Source: Schizophyllum amplum | Taxonomy: Eukaryota; Basidiomycota; Agaricomycetes; Agaricales; Schizophyllaceae | Direction of reading: 5' to 3' | Assembly: GCA_007026445.1 (NCBI GenBank) | Contig: VDMD01000035.1 | Coordinates: 1 to 64,000 of the forward strand | Length of the DNA stretch: 64,000 bases | In this document: one piece after another, positions 19,976 to 30,224 of the stretch | Layout of the letters: each line of letters starts with the position of its first letter | How positions within the stretch are numbered: position 1 is the first letter of the stretch | The notes under the pieces: generated by a model | Told to the model about the DNA's origin: nothing | The model's database searches: none | Seen by the model: the letters and a program-made list of their open reading frames with translations, nothing else | Program-made: the position numbers and the translations under genes

Positions 19976-20011
19976 GTTTTATAGGGCACTCACGAATATT
20001 GCTTTGTGACC
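19976..20011 (-). promoter_or_regulatory. Shared promoter module of paralog E
   Basis: The coding strand reads GGTCACAAAGCAATATTCGTG, GAGTGCCC, then TATAAAAC. TATA lies about 80 bp from the ATG. The block TTTGTGAACGATGGAC upstream, given on the plus strand, also matches paralog B. Confidence 0.6.
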
Positions 20012-20849
20012 GAAGACGTTTGTGAACGATGGACAAAGAGCGCCGAGCATGACCGCGCAACGGGTCCAAGATTTATGGCTTCCGCAGCTCTGTTGATAGA
20101 CGGTCAGCCAGAAGGCGGTGCGCAGAAGCGTCTTTGATGACCATAATGAGGGTGTCTCGCGAGCTTTCTCCGAACTGGATGGACAATGGCCCAACAGTTC
20201 GGTTCAAAGAAAATGTTGAGGGCACTGTCCGGACGGCGGAAACATTCTCGTATGCATATCATGCATAGCAAGGCAAGTATAGAGAATACCTGAACTTTAG
20301 CATTGAATCGGGAGGAACGTTGTCAGCTATCCAGCGGGAGATGACGGTCGGTTGAGTGCCAAAAACGCACGGAAATTGCCGCATGAACGTGTCAGCCACG
20401 CGATGCAGATGCATCGGTCCGGGCTGTCCGCTCTACAACGGTTGGACTTGAACCTGACTTGAACTCAACAACGACCTTCGGGAAGCTTCAGCTCGTTCAT
20501 AACCTCCCGCGAATTTGTTGCATCCAGTATATTCTCGCGGCCATACAAGCTACCACCCATTCAATATCAGGAGCTCGCGCCAGGTGGGCCAGTGATAAGC
20601 GCTCAGCCACCACCGCCAACGCCTTGCCTATCATCTCGCGATAAGTTTGAGTTGGCTATCTTCGTTCCTGCGCCCCCATCTTGGCTTCTTCTATTGGCTC
20701 CCCTGTGATGCAGCGTGTCTCTCAATGTTGATGGACAAGGTGGCGGGCAGATGATTGCTCCTTGATAAGTAAAGACCGCTTCCCGCCGAGCAGCAGTGGG
20801 CGCCCTGTTGTTCGCCCCCCTCACTTGGTGCTCCTTGCTCTCTTCCATC
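20012..20849. other. Intergenic between divergent genes
   Basis: This is the upstream region of paralog E (minus) and of the MFS transporter (plus). No gene is supported. Confidence 0.4.
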
Positions 20850-23800
20850 ATGTCCTCCTCGCCCGACATCGAGAGCATCGAGAAGGAGCCGCGTGTGGAC
20901 GTGGACGAGGCGAAGGACTACGTGATCGACGCGGAGGCAGAGAAGCGGTTGAGGAGGAAGCTGGATTGGAGGTGCGTGCCCTTGCAGAAGTTGACTGGCC
21001 TGTCTGACCAACGACTCTCATAGGATTCTACCCGTCATCACTATTACCTACACGTTTCTCTTCCTTGACGTGAGTCCGTGACCGGTTGACAGGACGCGTC
21101 GCAAGCTGACATTCCACCTAGCGCGGCGTGAGTGACCTCCGGTCAGTGCAGATGGACCAGCTTACAACATACATCCCTCCGCTAGAACGTCGGAAATGCA
21201 AGGTTCGTCGTCCTGCCCCCCGTTAGAGCCCTCTTCCCTGACGACTTGGCCTTTCTCAGGTCTGCCGGACTTGTCGAAGACCTGGGACTGGGGACATTTG
21301 ACTGTGCGTTATTCGGCAGTTTGTCACGAGTATGTTTTAACAGGTGCCGCTCGTACAGTCAACATCGGAACTTCTCTAGTACGTACTGTCACCGGCTGTC
21401 TTTTGAATGCGGCCTCACCAATCCATAGTTCTACCTCATGTACCTCATCTTCGAGATCCCTTTCGCGCTGCTCATTAGGAAGGTCGGCTTCCAGCTCGTG
21501 CCTATCTCGTGAGTTCCCTCCTGCCTCATCGTAATCGTGATTTTCTCCATTCCGTGCACGACTACACCAACACAACCCAATCTCCCCCTCGCACCATGCA
21601 CCCTGTACTTCTCTCGTGGACGATGGCTAACTCAGTGCCCCAGCATCATCGGCTTCGGCGTGGTCACCATCTCCACCGCGTTCATCCACAACAAAGCGGG
21701 CTTCTACATCACGCGTATTTTCCTCGGGATTGCCGAGGCGGTGACGTATCCTGGGCTGAGGTGAGTCGGTGGTATGCGTAGTTGACAGTGGCCGTTTGGC
21801 TTGGTTGGAGATCGCCTTGCTGCTACACCGCTCATTCGTCGTAGATGTTCTGACTCCATCTCTCACTCGCGAGCCTTGCCTCTGCGTTTTCGACCTTTTT
21901 AGAGATCCTGTGCTGACCCACGTACCCACAGCTACCTTTTGACGCGCTACTACCGCCGTCACGAACTGACGAGCCGCGTCGGGTGCTTCATGCTCGTCGC
22001 GGCAGGTTGTGCCGGAGGATGTGCGTGTTTTCATTTGCACTCAAACATGAGCTTCTACGTCCAACTGTTAACCCACTCATTCACGAGCCTTTCGTTCTTC
22101 GATCCTTCATTCCTCAATCCCTCCATCCGTTGACCCCTATTCTCGTTAACCCGTCACCTACATCCGTGTCCGCATCCTTGCCTCTGCGGTCATGCTTACT
22201 TCTCCCAGTTGGCGGCCTCCTTGCCGCGGGGCTTCTCAGCGTCAACCACATCGGGAGCCGCAGGTCCTGGGAGAATATCTTCCTTGTTGGTTAGTGAGGC
22301 TTGATACGCCGCGGGGTCATGTTCGCTGACGATGTGCCCCTTCTCTGCCATTCTCCTATCTCATCTCAACAACATCTGACTCAACCTTGACTTCATCTGT
22401 AACCTCGACCTCGCCAACCTCAACTTCGTCAACCTCCACCTCGCCAATTGGTCCATCACACCCTCGGCCACCACAACAATTCTGACCTCGCCTTTGACCC
22501 TCACCACCCCAACAACACTGCAGAGGGCATTCTCACCGCGGTCTGCGGCATCGTAATGCTGTTCATCTTCCCCGCTGACCCGGAGCAATCGCGCATGCTC
22601 ACACCGGAGGAGCGGCAGCTGGCAATAGCGAGACTATATGTGGATCAGCCGGAGGTGCGTTGGTGCCTTCTTTCGTCGATCTGGTCGTGCTTTGGGATGC
22701 ATCATTCGCCGACAAGGCAGCCACATTTCATTGCTGACGAGACTCTCGCAGATCAAGGAAACGAAGGAGCACATAAACTGGTCGCTCATCAAGCGCGGCG
22801 TGTTCAGTCCGACGACGCTCGCGTGCAGCTGGTGAGTATCCTTTCCTCGCGTCCAGGGCGGCTGAAGCTCATCCGATCGTCCAGGCTATACATCGTCGAT
22901 AACTTGTCTGTGCAGGGGCTTGGGGTATTCCTGTGGGTACACCTGATAGGCCGCCGTGATCTCTGTGCTCATGCCGATCTGCAGTCCGTCGATCCTCAAG
23001 CTCAACTACCCTGAATCATCGACCGTGCACATCCAGCTGCTGGCTGTCCCGGTGTATATGTGCGTCCTTATCTTGCCGTCTAGTCTGATGATCGCCCCTT
23101 CACCGAAGTCGTCTAACCTTATGACAGTGTCGCGATGGTCGTCTCTCTCGCCTGTACCCTCGGCTGCATCAAGTACCGCGTGCACTGGCCTTTCACGCTC
23201 TTCGGAGGCGTGCTGACGCTTATTGGATGTACGTCTTGCTTCCAATATGAAGTCTGGGTATCACTGATCCGCCGTGCAGACAGCATCTGGATATCGACGC
23301 CCGCCACCGCCGCGAAAGCGCGCTATGCGGCGTGCTTCCTCAACCTGACTGGAGGATTCGTGAGTCGACAACCCTGTTCGAAATCATGTACTGAAGGAAA
23401 TCGTAAGATCAACGGACCTGTCGTCGTCGGCTGGGCTGCCGCGAACGCGTCGCCGGACACCCTTCGCGCTATGGTGGGCGCTGTGGTCACCGGCATTGGA
23501 GGCATCGGTGCGTCAGCTTCGTTTGTGATCCTGATCTGTTTGCTTGGCTTCCATTGTGCGACCTTCACTCATATGCGTCCCTTCCATAGGCTCTATCGCC
23601 GGCATCTGGGCGTACGTTGCAACGGACGCCCCGAGCGGCTATCATGCTGGGAACTCGTTCAACCTTGCCATGGCTGCCTCCCTATGCGCGTGCTGCATCG
23701 GACTCTATGTCTTCCAGAGGTTCGAGAACACGAAGAGGGAGACAGGAGGCAGGGACTATCGCTTGGAGAAGGAAGGGGTGGATCGGTGAGTGATGCTTAT

Positions 23801-23878
23801 TCATGAGTTGAACGTTCCTGAAGCTGATACCTTCTCAGGCTGGGCAACTTGCACCCGTCGTTCCGGTATATTCATTAG
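20850..23878 (+). CDS. MFS transporter, Dal5/allantoate-permease (ACS) type
   Basis: Nineteen exons can be placed with consistent phase: 20850-20971, 21024-21069, 21122-21127, 21186-21202, 21260-21303, 21359-21378, 21429-21508, 21644-21760, 21932-22020, 22209-22289, 22524-22654, 22752-22831, 22885-22932, 22985-23059, 23128-23228, 23280-23359, 23408-23507, 23590-23785, 23839-23878. They encode 490 residues, the usual size. Family signatures appear across junctions: LFLDRGNVGNAR after the first helix, the loop FNIGTSLFYLMYLIFEIP, RIFLGIAEAVTYPGL, then YYRRHEL and SRRSWENIF, and a C-terminal FNLAMAASLC. This subfamily imports organic anions such as allantoate, ureidosuccinate or nicotinate with protons at the plasma membrane; the substrate here is unknown. 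One exon is only six bases long and encodes Arg-Gly of the conserved D-R-G-N motif. Confidence 0.88.
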
Positions 23879-24712
23879 GATGCGCGATTTTGTTACGTTA
23901 CTCATGTGTAGTATGGAATGTCTTGTATTGCCGTTGTTTTGTATTGGGAGAACCTTCGTGGTATTGAGAATCACTCCTGGTCATGGAAACCACGTTATCG
24001 CTGCTGAGGTATAGATGGTACGTCGTATCGCAGTGCAAGTCGTGCGGCTTCAGCAGAGATTTTTTTGTCAATTCTGTTTACGGTCTACATTGGTACCATC
24101 CCTGCTGCAGGCATATGATGGAAGACAATGAGAACAAAACCTTCCTAAAGGGGCCAGCTGTACAGTTTTTCGGCATCGGCCGGTATACACACACGCTGAG
24201 GTTGTGGGCCGAGACACGTTCGCCGTGGAGGGGCCGAATGTGCGCCGTCCCAGCAGGTCTTCACCATCTCATATTATTCGCGAGAGCACTCCATCTGTAC
24301 AGGCGTCAACCGCGAGCTCTGTCCGACGAACTGTGCGAGAGCCTGCGAACCTTGGCTGGGTCTTGTTTTCGCCTCCTGGACGACCTGTCTAATTCTGGAG
24401 TCTCTGACGATTCTTGCGAACATGGCGCAAGATGCTCACAGCGGCCAACTACAATGAAAGTATACACAAGTGCGTCCATCTCGCCTCGCGGCATGACTCA
24501 CCTCCAGCGAATCTCCTTATGGGGATGTTGATTGTCGGAAGTCACATGATCGAAACGCGCCATTGTACTCTCGAAATGTCGGCACTCCCGTCCGAAGCCG
24601 CCCTCTTTCTTCCCTCTCTCCGACATCTTCATTCTACAACGGACCATCTTGGTCATTGTCTGACTCTTTCACGGTCTTTTGTCTTCGTCGACATCACAAA
24701 GTACTTCATATA
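23879..24712. other. Intergenic, no recognised gene
   Basis: A plus-strand open frame runs through about 23983-24531, but its translation has no family signature and mixed composition. I treat it as chance. Confidence 0.35.
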
Positions 24713-25878
24713 ATGACCCCGACGACCCCGACAAGAATTCACAATGGCACCCGGGCGGTGCCTTCCTCTCCTTCTACTCCCTATGCCACTGCCGCTGGCC
24801 GCCCCGTAAATCGTCCGATCGATCCACTGCGGCTCATTGCTGTGAAGGAGTCTGCTTGGGCGGGTATCATTGATGCTCTCAGGGCGGCTGGCCACAACGA
24901 TATTCGACGTCCAAACTATGGAACCAAAGGACCACGCCCTGCCATTATCGTCAATACGTTTAAGACGCGTCAGGATGGGTCTGTAGACTGCCACGTCTGT
25001 CTCATGGCGACTTTTCGGAAGACCGACGATCTCAGCCACATCTCCCTCGCCCTTCACCCATATCTTGTCCGTGCTCACCCGGCATCATCAACTCACGACG
25101 ATCTGCCCGAGATGTCCTCTGTGACTATAGATGCCTTGATGTCGTCCTCATGGGTCATTGCGCTCCCGGTTACGGTGACTCTCCAGCACCCGCTCAATTT
25201 CTTCAGGAGCGCGGACGGTACGGTTTTCCGCATCTCACAGCAGACGCACGACGTCATCAAAAGTCTTTCCTATGCGAACTCGAGCCGCGCAATATCGCTG
25301 TACTGCGATCACCCTGATAGCGCGCAAAGGGACAAGGAGGAGGTGGTACGTCGTCTATTGACTATGCCCGCTTCCAGGCTGATTCTTTTCGCCAGTACCC
25401 GGGAACAGCTGCGGTCCCTCGCGAAGAAGTCGATACGACACCTTCGGCGCCATCTGGTTCTACGTTGTCTCCTATACCTACATCTTTCACTTTCAACCCC
25501 GACGCAGCGCCCTTCAAGCCCAGACTCGCGCCTGCCAGCTCACTACCCAATGAGGAGGTCGTGTCGCCAACCACAACTCCCCTCTGGGTTGAAGAAACTC
25601 TGGCTCAGGTTGCGTCTCCGGCCTCTGTGACTGAGGAGGACCCGGCTCAAACTTCTGCTCCCCAAACGCCAGTGAAGCTCCGGCCCAGCGCCACGACTAT
25701 TACCTCTAGCACATCTGCTCCGGAGGCGGAGAAGGAGAACGGGTCGCTGACAGTGGCAGCGGACTCTCCAGCGCAACGCTTCCGGAGACGAGGGATGCGT
25801 CAGGCCTCGAAGCGTGGTGCGCCCACGGACGAGACGCGACCCAACAAACGGCAGTGCACGCCGTCTGTGAGCGCATGA
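24713..25878 (+). CDS. Unassigned protein with disordered C-terminus
   Basis: Exon 1 is 24713-25345 and exon 2 is 25378-25878, together about 377 residues. The N-terminal 210 residues look globular and contain a Trp-rich start of domain (ESAWAGIIDALRAAGH) and IRRPNYGTKGPRPAIIVNTF. The C-terminal 165 residues are Pro/Ser/Thr-rich with a basic RFRRRGMRQASKRG patch resembling a nuclear localisation signal. The frames join only through a 32-nt GTACGT...CAG intron, which is unusually short. A frameshift or a longer hidden intron is an alternative. No known domain is recognised. Confidence 0.5.
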
Positions 25879-26259
25879 CAAGTGACGAGTGCTCATGACT
25901 CAAACGATGGAGGGGCTGCGCTTGCGAGTCATGTCCAGATGTACTGGTACGCTCACGTTATTTTCTCATGTTCGTTCGATGCTGATACTTAGTCTCGTAG
26001 CTGCTGGTCAGCAATGCCACCCTGCTGTATCGATATTCCGCATGATCCTGTATCGAACCAAGAACGTCACGCTCTCTACTAGCTGATTTGAATGTATGTA
26101 TACGACGTACTGACTGTACTGCCCACCATCCTTTCCCTATCATCTTCTAGTCGTATAATCATCCTATTCAACATCGCCCATCTGTCAAGGCTACTGATGT
26201 CTACGCTGCATATCAATAATTATATTCGCTTTCTGACTCTCAATGTCATTGGGTTGGGC
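25879..26259. other. AT-richer intergenic region
   Basis: No gene is seen. It flanks the following inverted-repeat element. Confidence 0.35.
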
Positions 26260-26721
26260 TTCGGAAAGCTGCGAGCGCGACATCTAAGTTATGGTGCAGT
26301 TCGCTTAGTCACCACCAGTTTTGACAGTGGCCATCGTAGCCAGCCGTCGGGTCAGGTCAAAAACATTTTTAACATTCTTGAGTAGATAGGATGTATGTGG
26401 CTTGGAGTACCTCTGAGAGCAAGAAAAAGCGCAAGGCAGGAGTATCAGAGGAGCCGAGAGTGACCGGCGAGACGAAACCATTGTTCTATTGTGGGAAACA
26501 CCTTCCGCATATGGTAAGGTGGCCATCCCGGAGAATCCAATTTCTTTATTTCTGCGAATTTCAACAATCGCTCTTGGGCATGTCAACCACTTGCCATTTG
26601 CTATCATTTGGCTAGAGGAATAAGAATTCGGACCCTGCCTTGGTGTGTGACTAACCGTTGTACAAAGTTGGTGGTGTCTAAGCGAACTGCACCATAGATG
26701 TCGCGCTCGCAGCTTTCCGAA
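26260..26721. mobile_element. 462-bp element with about 58-bp terminal inverted repeats
   Basis: The ends are TTCGGAAAGCTGCGAGCGCG and its complement. The arms (about 26260-26322 and 26664-26721) match apart from a 4-base insertion and a few substitutions. The interior codes for nothing recognisable. It looks like a non-autonomous MITE. I could not define a target duplication, so a simple inverted duplication is not excluded. Confidence 0.65.
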
Positions 26722-26951
26722 CATCAAATCACGTGCCACTCACTGTGAATGACGTCGCGACTCGCGCTGGCAGTGGGTTGCGGCCACGCGCTTGAGACGT
26801 GGTCTCTTCTGAACCACCAAGTCAACACATTTGCCCTCGCTCGTGAATACCCTGTGTGCTCAAGGCTCTTTATGCTACGGTGCAATCCTCCTTTTTTCCG
26901 CCAGTGGGGATCCTTACTCACGCGCTTACTGAAAGCTTTTGACTTGCGACC

Positions 26952-28601
26952 ATGTCTGACAATGTTGTCGCTCGGTCCTCGACTCGCCATTCGACAGTTC
27001 CCAGATATCAACCAGCCGATTACCAGGCGCTGCTCTTGGAAGGACTTCGCGATGGCCACACCTCCGGCAGTGTTCCTGGTATGGCTCAATGTCTAGCCTA
27101 TGCATACCACGCACGTGCGGACTACGATGAAGACATGCAACGCACCCTTGACCGCCTGAAGGAGCTCGAAGTTCAGCGCGCCGCCGTGGATGCGCATATT
27201 GCGCAAATGGAGTCGCTCGATGTGCCCATTCGTCGCCTCGTGCCCGATGTCCTCCGCGAAATCTTCTTGCATGTCGTACGCTCACGCGAATACTCGCTCG
27301 TCCAGCGCAACTCGCTACCTCTCTCACTGTCCCAGGTATGCCATCATTGGCGCAAGGTCGTCAATTCGGACGCACGGCTCTGGTCCTCTATCCATGTATC
27401 CAATGTAGAGGTGTACGACGACGACATCAGCAAAATCCTTGCTGCAGCAACACGCGACGCAGAGATCCTTCTTGCTGCCGTCAAATATCATCTTGATCGC
27501 TCCGGAAATGCTCTCCTACGGATACGGGCAGACTCTGGCACGCCGCGCTCGGTTATGCAGTCTCTGCTAGCGGTGCACCCGCGCTGGCGCGCATTCACCC
27601 TCCCCGATGCGGCGTACATCACGGATCGCGGGTTCTGGGAAGCATGCGGTGCGCTGGAGCAACTCGACGTGCAGAGGGGAAGAGTTGAGGCCGCGCTTGC
27701 ACCTGCCCTGCGAGACTACAAAGGCGATTGGCAAGGCGTCCAGCTACCCTGGGCACGTTTGCAGCGCCTGTCCCTTGCACATGACCGCATTGTCGCGGAC
27801 AACACCTTCCTAGAACTCCTACGTCGCAGCCCATGCTTAGAGTTCTTCTCTGCGTTCATAAAACAGCCAGATTGTGAACACGAAGGTAGCACCTATCGAG
27901 CGCCGAATCCGCCACCAGCCGTTCCTTTCCAGAGCGAGGCCGTCGTCTGCACGAAGCTACGTGAACTATGCCTAGGGATATCCGAAGATCAAGGCGAGAG
28001 GTTCTACAGAGGCCTATTTCCTGCCCTCCTCTCGCGACTCGTGTTTCCGCAGCTGTCAGTGCTTACCTTGCACGGGCCCGGGTGGGTACCGGGGCTCTTG
28101 CAAGGCGTTACACTCCTAACGCGTACCGTGGCCGCGGGAAGAACCTTGGACACGTTAGAGATGCTTGCGATGAATGTGGACCACACGATCATATGCGACG
28201 CGTTGAAGCTCTTCCCACGTCTTCGGAAATTCTCCTATTGGGCGCTCTGGAAGGATGGTTCTAAACCATTGACGCCACCGTGGTCCCTGATGTCGATGCT
28301 AATGGGGAGCTCGGGGCCTTACTGGGAGCCACCCGACATCGTACCAGACCTAGAGTGTCTGCAGGTGCTCATCGAAGAGGGGGATGGATCGGATTACGAG
28401 CATACATTCTTGACGCTCCTGCACCTGGTGCGCAGGCGCACAGAGCAGAGTACCGAATCTCTGAAAGAGGTGATTGTGCATCTATCGGACTGTGAGCCTA
28501 TTGCCGCATTGGATCACATCCGGCCCACGATGGAGAAGTTGTTAGACATATTCGAAGTACATGTACTGGAAGTTGATGACGGCTCGGAGTTGCCATGGTA
28601 G
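26952..28601 (+). CDS. F-box domain protein
   Basis: An intronless gene for 549 residues. Residues about 58-90 form a short coiled coil (MQRTLDRLKELEVQRAAVDA). It leads directly into an Agaricomycete-type F-box at 91-150: VPIRRLVPDVLREIFLHVV, LPLSLSQVCHHWRKVV and ARLWSSI. The rest is a leucine-rich substrate-binding region. It should act as an SCF adaptor with Skp1. It is in the same broad family as the gene at 6656-8491 but not closely related by eye. Confidence 0.88.
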   Translation: MSDNVVARSSTRHSTVPRYQPADYQALLLEGLRDGHTSGSVPGMAQCLAYAYHARADYDEDMQRTLDRLKELEVQRAAVDAHIAQMESLDVPIRRLVPDVLREIFLHVVRSREYSLVQRNSLPLSLSQVCHHWRKVVNSDARLWSSIHVSNVEVYDDDISKILAAATRDAEILLAAVKYHLDRSGNALLRIRADSGTPRSVMQSLLAVHPRWRAFTLPDAAYITDRGFWEACGALEQLDVQRGRVEAALAPALRDYKGDWQGVQLPWARLQRLSLAHDRIVADNTFLELLRRSPCLEFFSAFIKQPDCEHEGSTYRAPNPPPAVPFQSEAVVCTKLRELCLGISEDQGERFYRGLFPALLSRLVFPQLSVLTLHGPGWVPGLLQGVTLLTRTVAAGRTLDTLEMLAMNVDHTIICDALKLFPRLRKFSYWALWKDGSKPLTPPWSLMSMLMGSSGPYWEPPDIVPDLECLQVLIEEGDGSDYEHTFLTLLHLVRRRTEQSTESLKEVIVHLSDCEPIAALDHIRPTMEKLLDIFEVHVLEVDDGSELPW

Positions 28602-28756
28602 TCTGACAGTATATTGCAACTACTTTCTTGTACAGCTACCAATAAACGGGGTCCAAGTCGCACCTTGGCCCATCAGTGATATGATGCTGCTTCAAGATCA
28701 ATTTCGAGCAGTGCCCGTGCCACTCTTTACGTCGTACTTACATGAGCATTTTTGAC

Positions 28757-30224
28757 TCGCCGCCAGCAGCCTCATCCTTCCTCAGGGAAACATGAGACGC
28801 GACCTCTTCGGGTTGCCCGCAGCGTCCTAAAGGTGAGACTATATTCCACTGGCAGTACGTCTGCTACGAGAGAATTTCTGTAAAGGCAAGGACATACGAT
28901 GTCGAAAGCAAGATCGGCAGCTTGTCGGTGTAGAAGGTCCAATGCTCATCAGCACCGCTTCCCAGTCGCAAGTAAGGGGCAATGGAGCATACCAAGCGGT
29001 GTGTCGACCAGCCCTGAGAGTGCGTGAAGGCGTGAGTATACACTTTGCTGGGCGAGATATGGTAGGTGGACGTACCCGGCGTATACACGTCGACTGTAAT
29101 GCCGTGCATGCCTAAGCAAGCGCTGAGATTAACGTGAGTGTTTAAAGAAAGGGGTTTCAGGTAAGCCGTGCCTGCGCTTTGCGTGAGCCCTCGTACGGCG
29201 AACTTGGCTGCCGTGTACGATGTAAAGCCATGTAAAGCTAGGAGCGATCGATTGTGGGCGTACCATTAGCATGCAAGCTCCGGAATAGACTTACGTTGCT
29301 TGCCGCCGATGGAAGAAGCGCTTATCAGTCGCCCGCGGTGACCTAATTTGATCATCTTGCGCGCGGCGAGCTGGTAGCAGAGGAAGACACCGGTTGCGCT
29401 GACGGAAGTGACCTTGTTGCAGCCAATTGCAGAACGATAGGCGGGTCCCAAAAAAGTGCTGTGGAGCGTCGTGGCAGCCATGTGAGCCGCGCCGACGCGT
29501 CCGACGGCGCCGATGTTGCTCGTTTTCTTACAGCTCACTCCTCCCTGACCTTCGTGGCAAGGAAGCAGAGATGTGTACATGCATATAAGCGTTCCCAGAT
29601 ATATTCAAAGTGATTCAATTCATGAACAAGCTGCGGGAGACGCCCAGCGCCTGAGCCACGCGAGCGTCGGAGCTGTGCCGGGCGGCGCTGCCGACGATGC
29701 CGGCGCCTGTTTCTCGCGTGAGGTGGGGCGGGGGCGGAAAAGTGGGACCCGCCTATCGTTCTGCAATTGGCTGTGAAGCTCTCCAGAGTTTCTGGGGAGA
29801 GAAAATCATCATCGGCGCGCGACTGCTAATGGAAGGAGACAGAAACGCACCCTCGAGGAACGGCGCAGGCCTAGCGATGCCGGCGTTCGCGACCATCTAA
29901 GAGTGACCATCAGCGTTGGAAGCGTCGTAAGTCATAGACATTGAATTAAAAGGATGGAGAGGCGATACACATCACATGCAACCCCCCGGCACATCAACAG
30001 TACGATCGATTATATCCTGGACGTCCTCCTGCGAGGAAGACCGCAGGCCCTCACGAGTCCGCCGTTATTCGCGATGCGCGCGCCACTCCGTCAAGCGCGC
30101 CTTTCTTGGACGGGATATCGTTGAGACCAATGGAAAGGCCGTATCTAGCCAAACGCAGAGCAATGGCCTTCCCGAGGCATTGTGTGGCGCCGATGACGAT
30201 TGCATCGCGGGGCCGGTCGGCCAT
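28757..30224 (-). pseudogene. SDR pseudogene, inverted copy of the gene at 41006
   Basis: On the minus strand the sequence follows the SDR gene at 41006-42318 exon by exon and intron by intron, up to the region of its eighth exon. It carries frameshifts, stops and a nested insertion. The nucleotide-binding motif TGAAQGLG of the parent has become IGATQCLG, losing the second Gly, and a stop follows shortly after. The YTAAK catalytic motif is still readable. Homology also covers the upstream flank (about 30250-30620 against about 40490-40990). The copy is therefore genomic, not processed. Confidence 0.88.
29420..29773. mobile_element. 354-bp inverted-repeat insertion inside the SDR pseudogene
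   Basis: The termini CAGCCAATTGCAGAACGATA and its complement are about 29-30 bp inverted repeats. They interrupt the pseudogene within the codons for SFNKVT, where the intact parent reads CTTCAACAAGG without a break. A 2-bp CA is repeated at the borders. No coding is seen in the interior, so it is non-autonomous. The parental copy gives a clean empty site. Confidence 0.75.
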
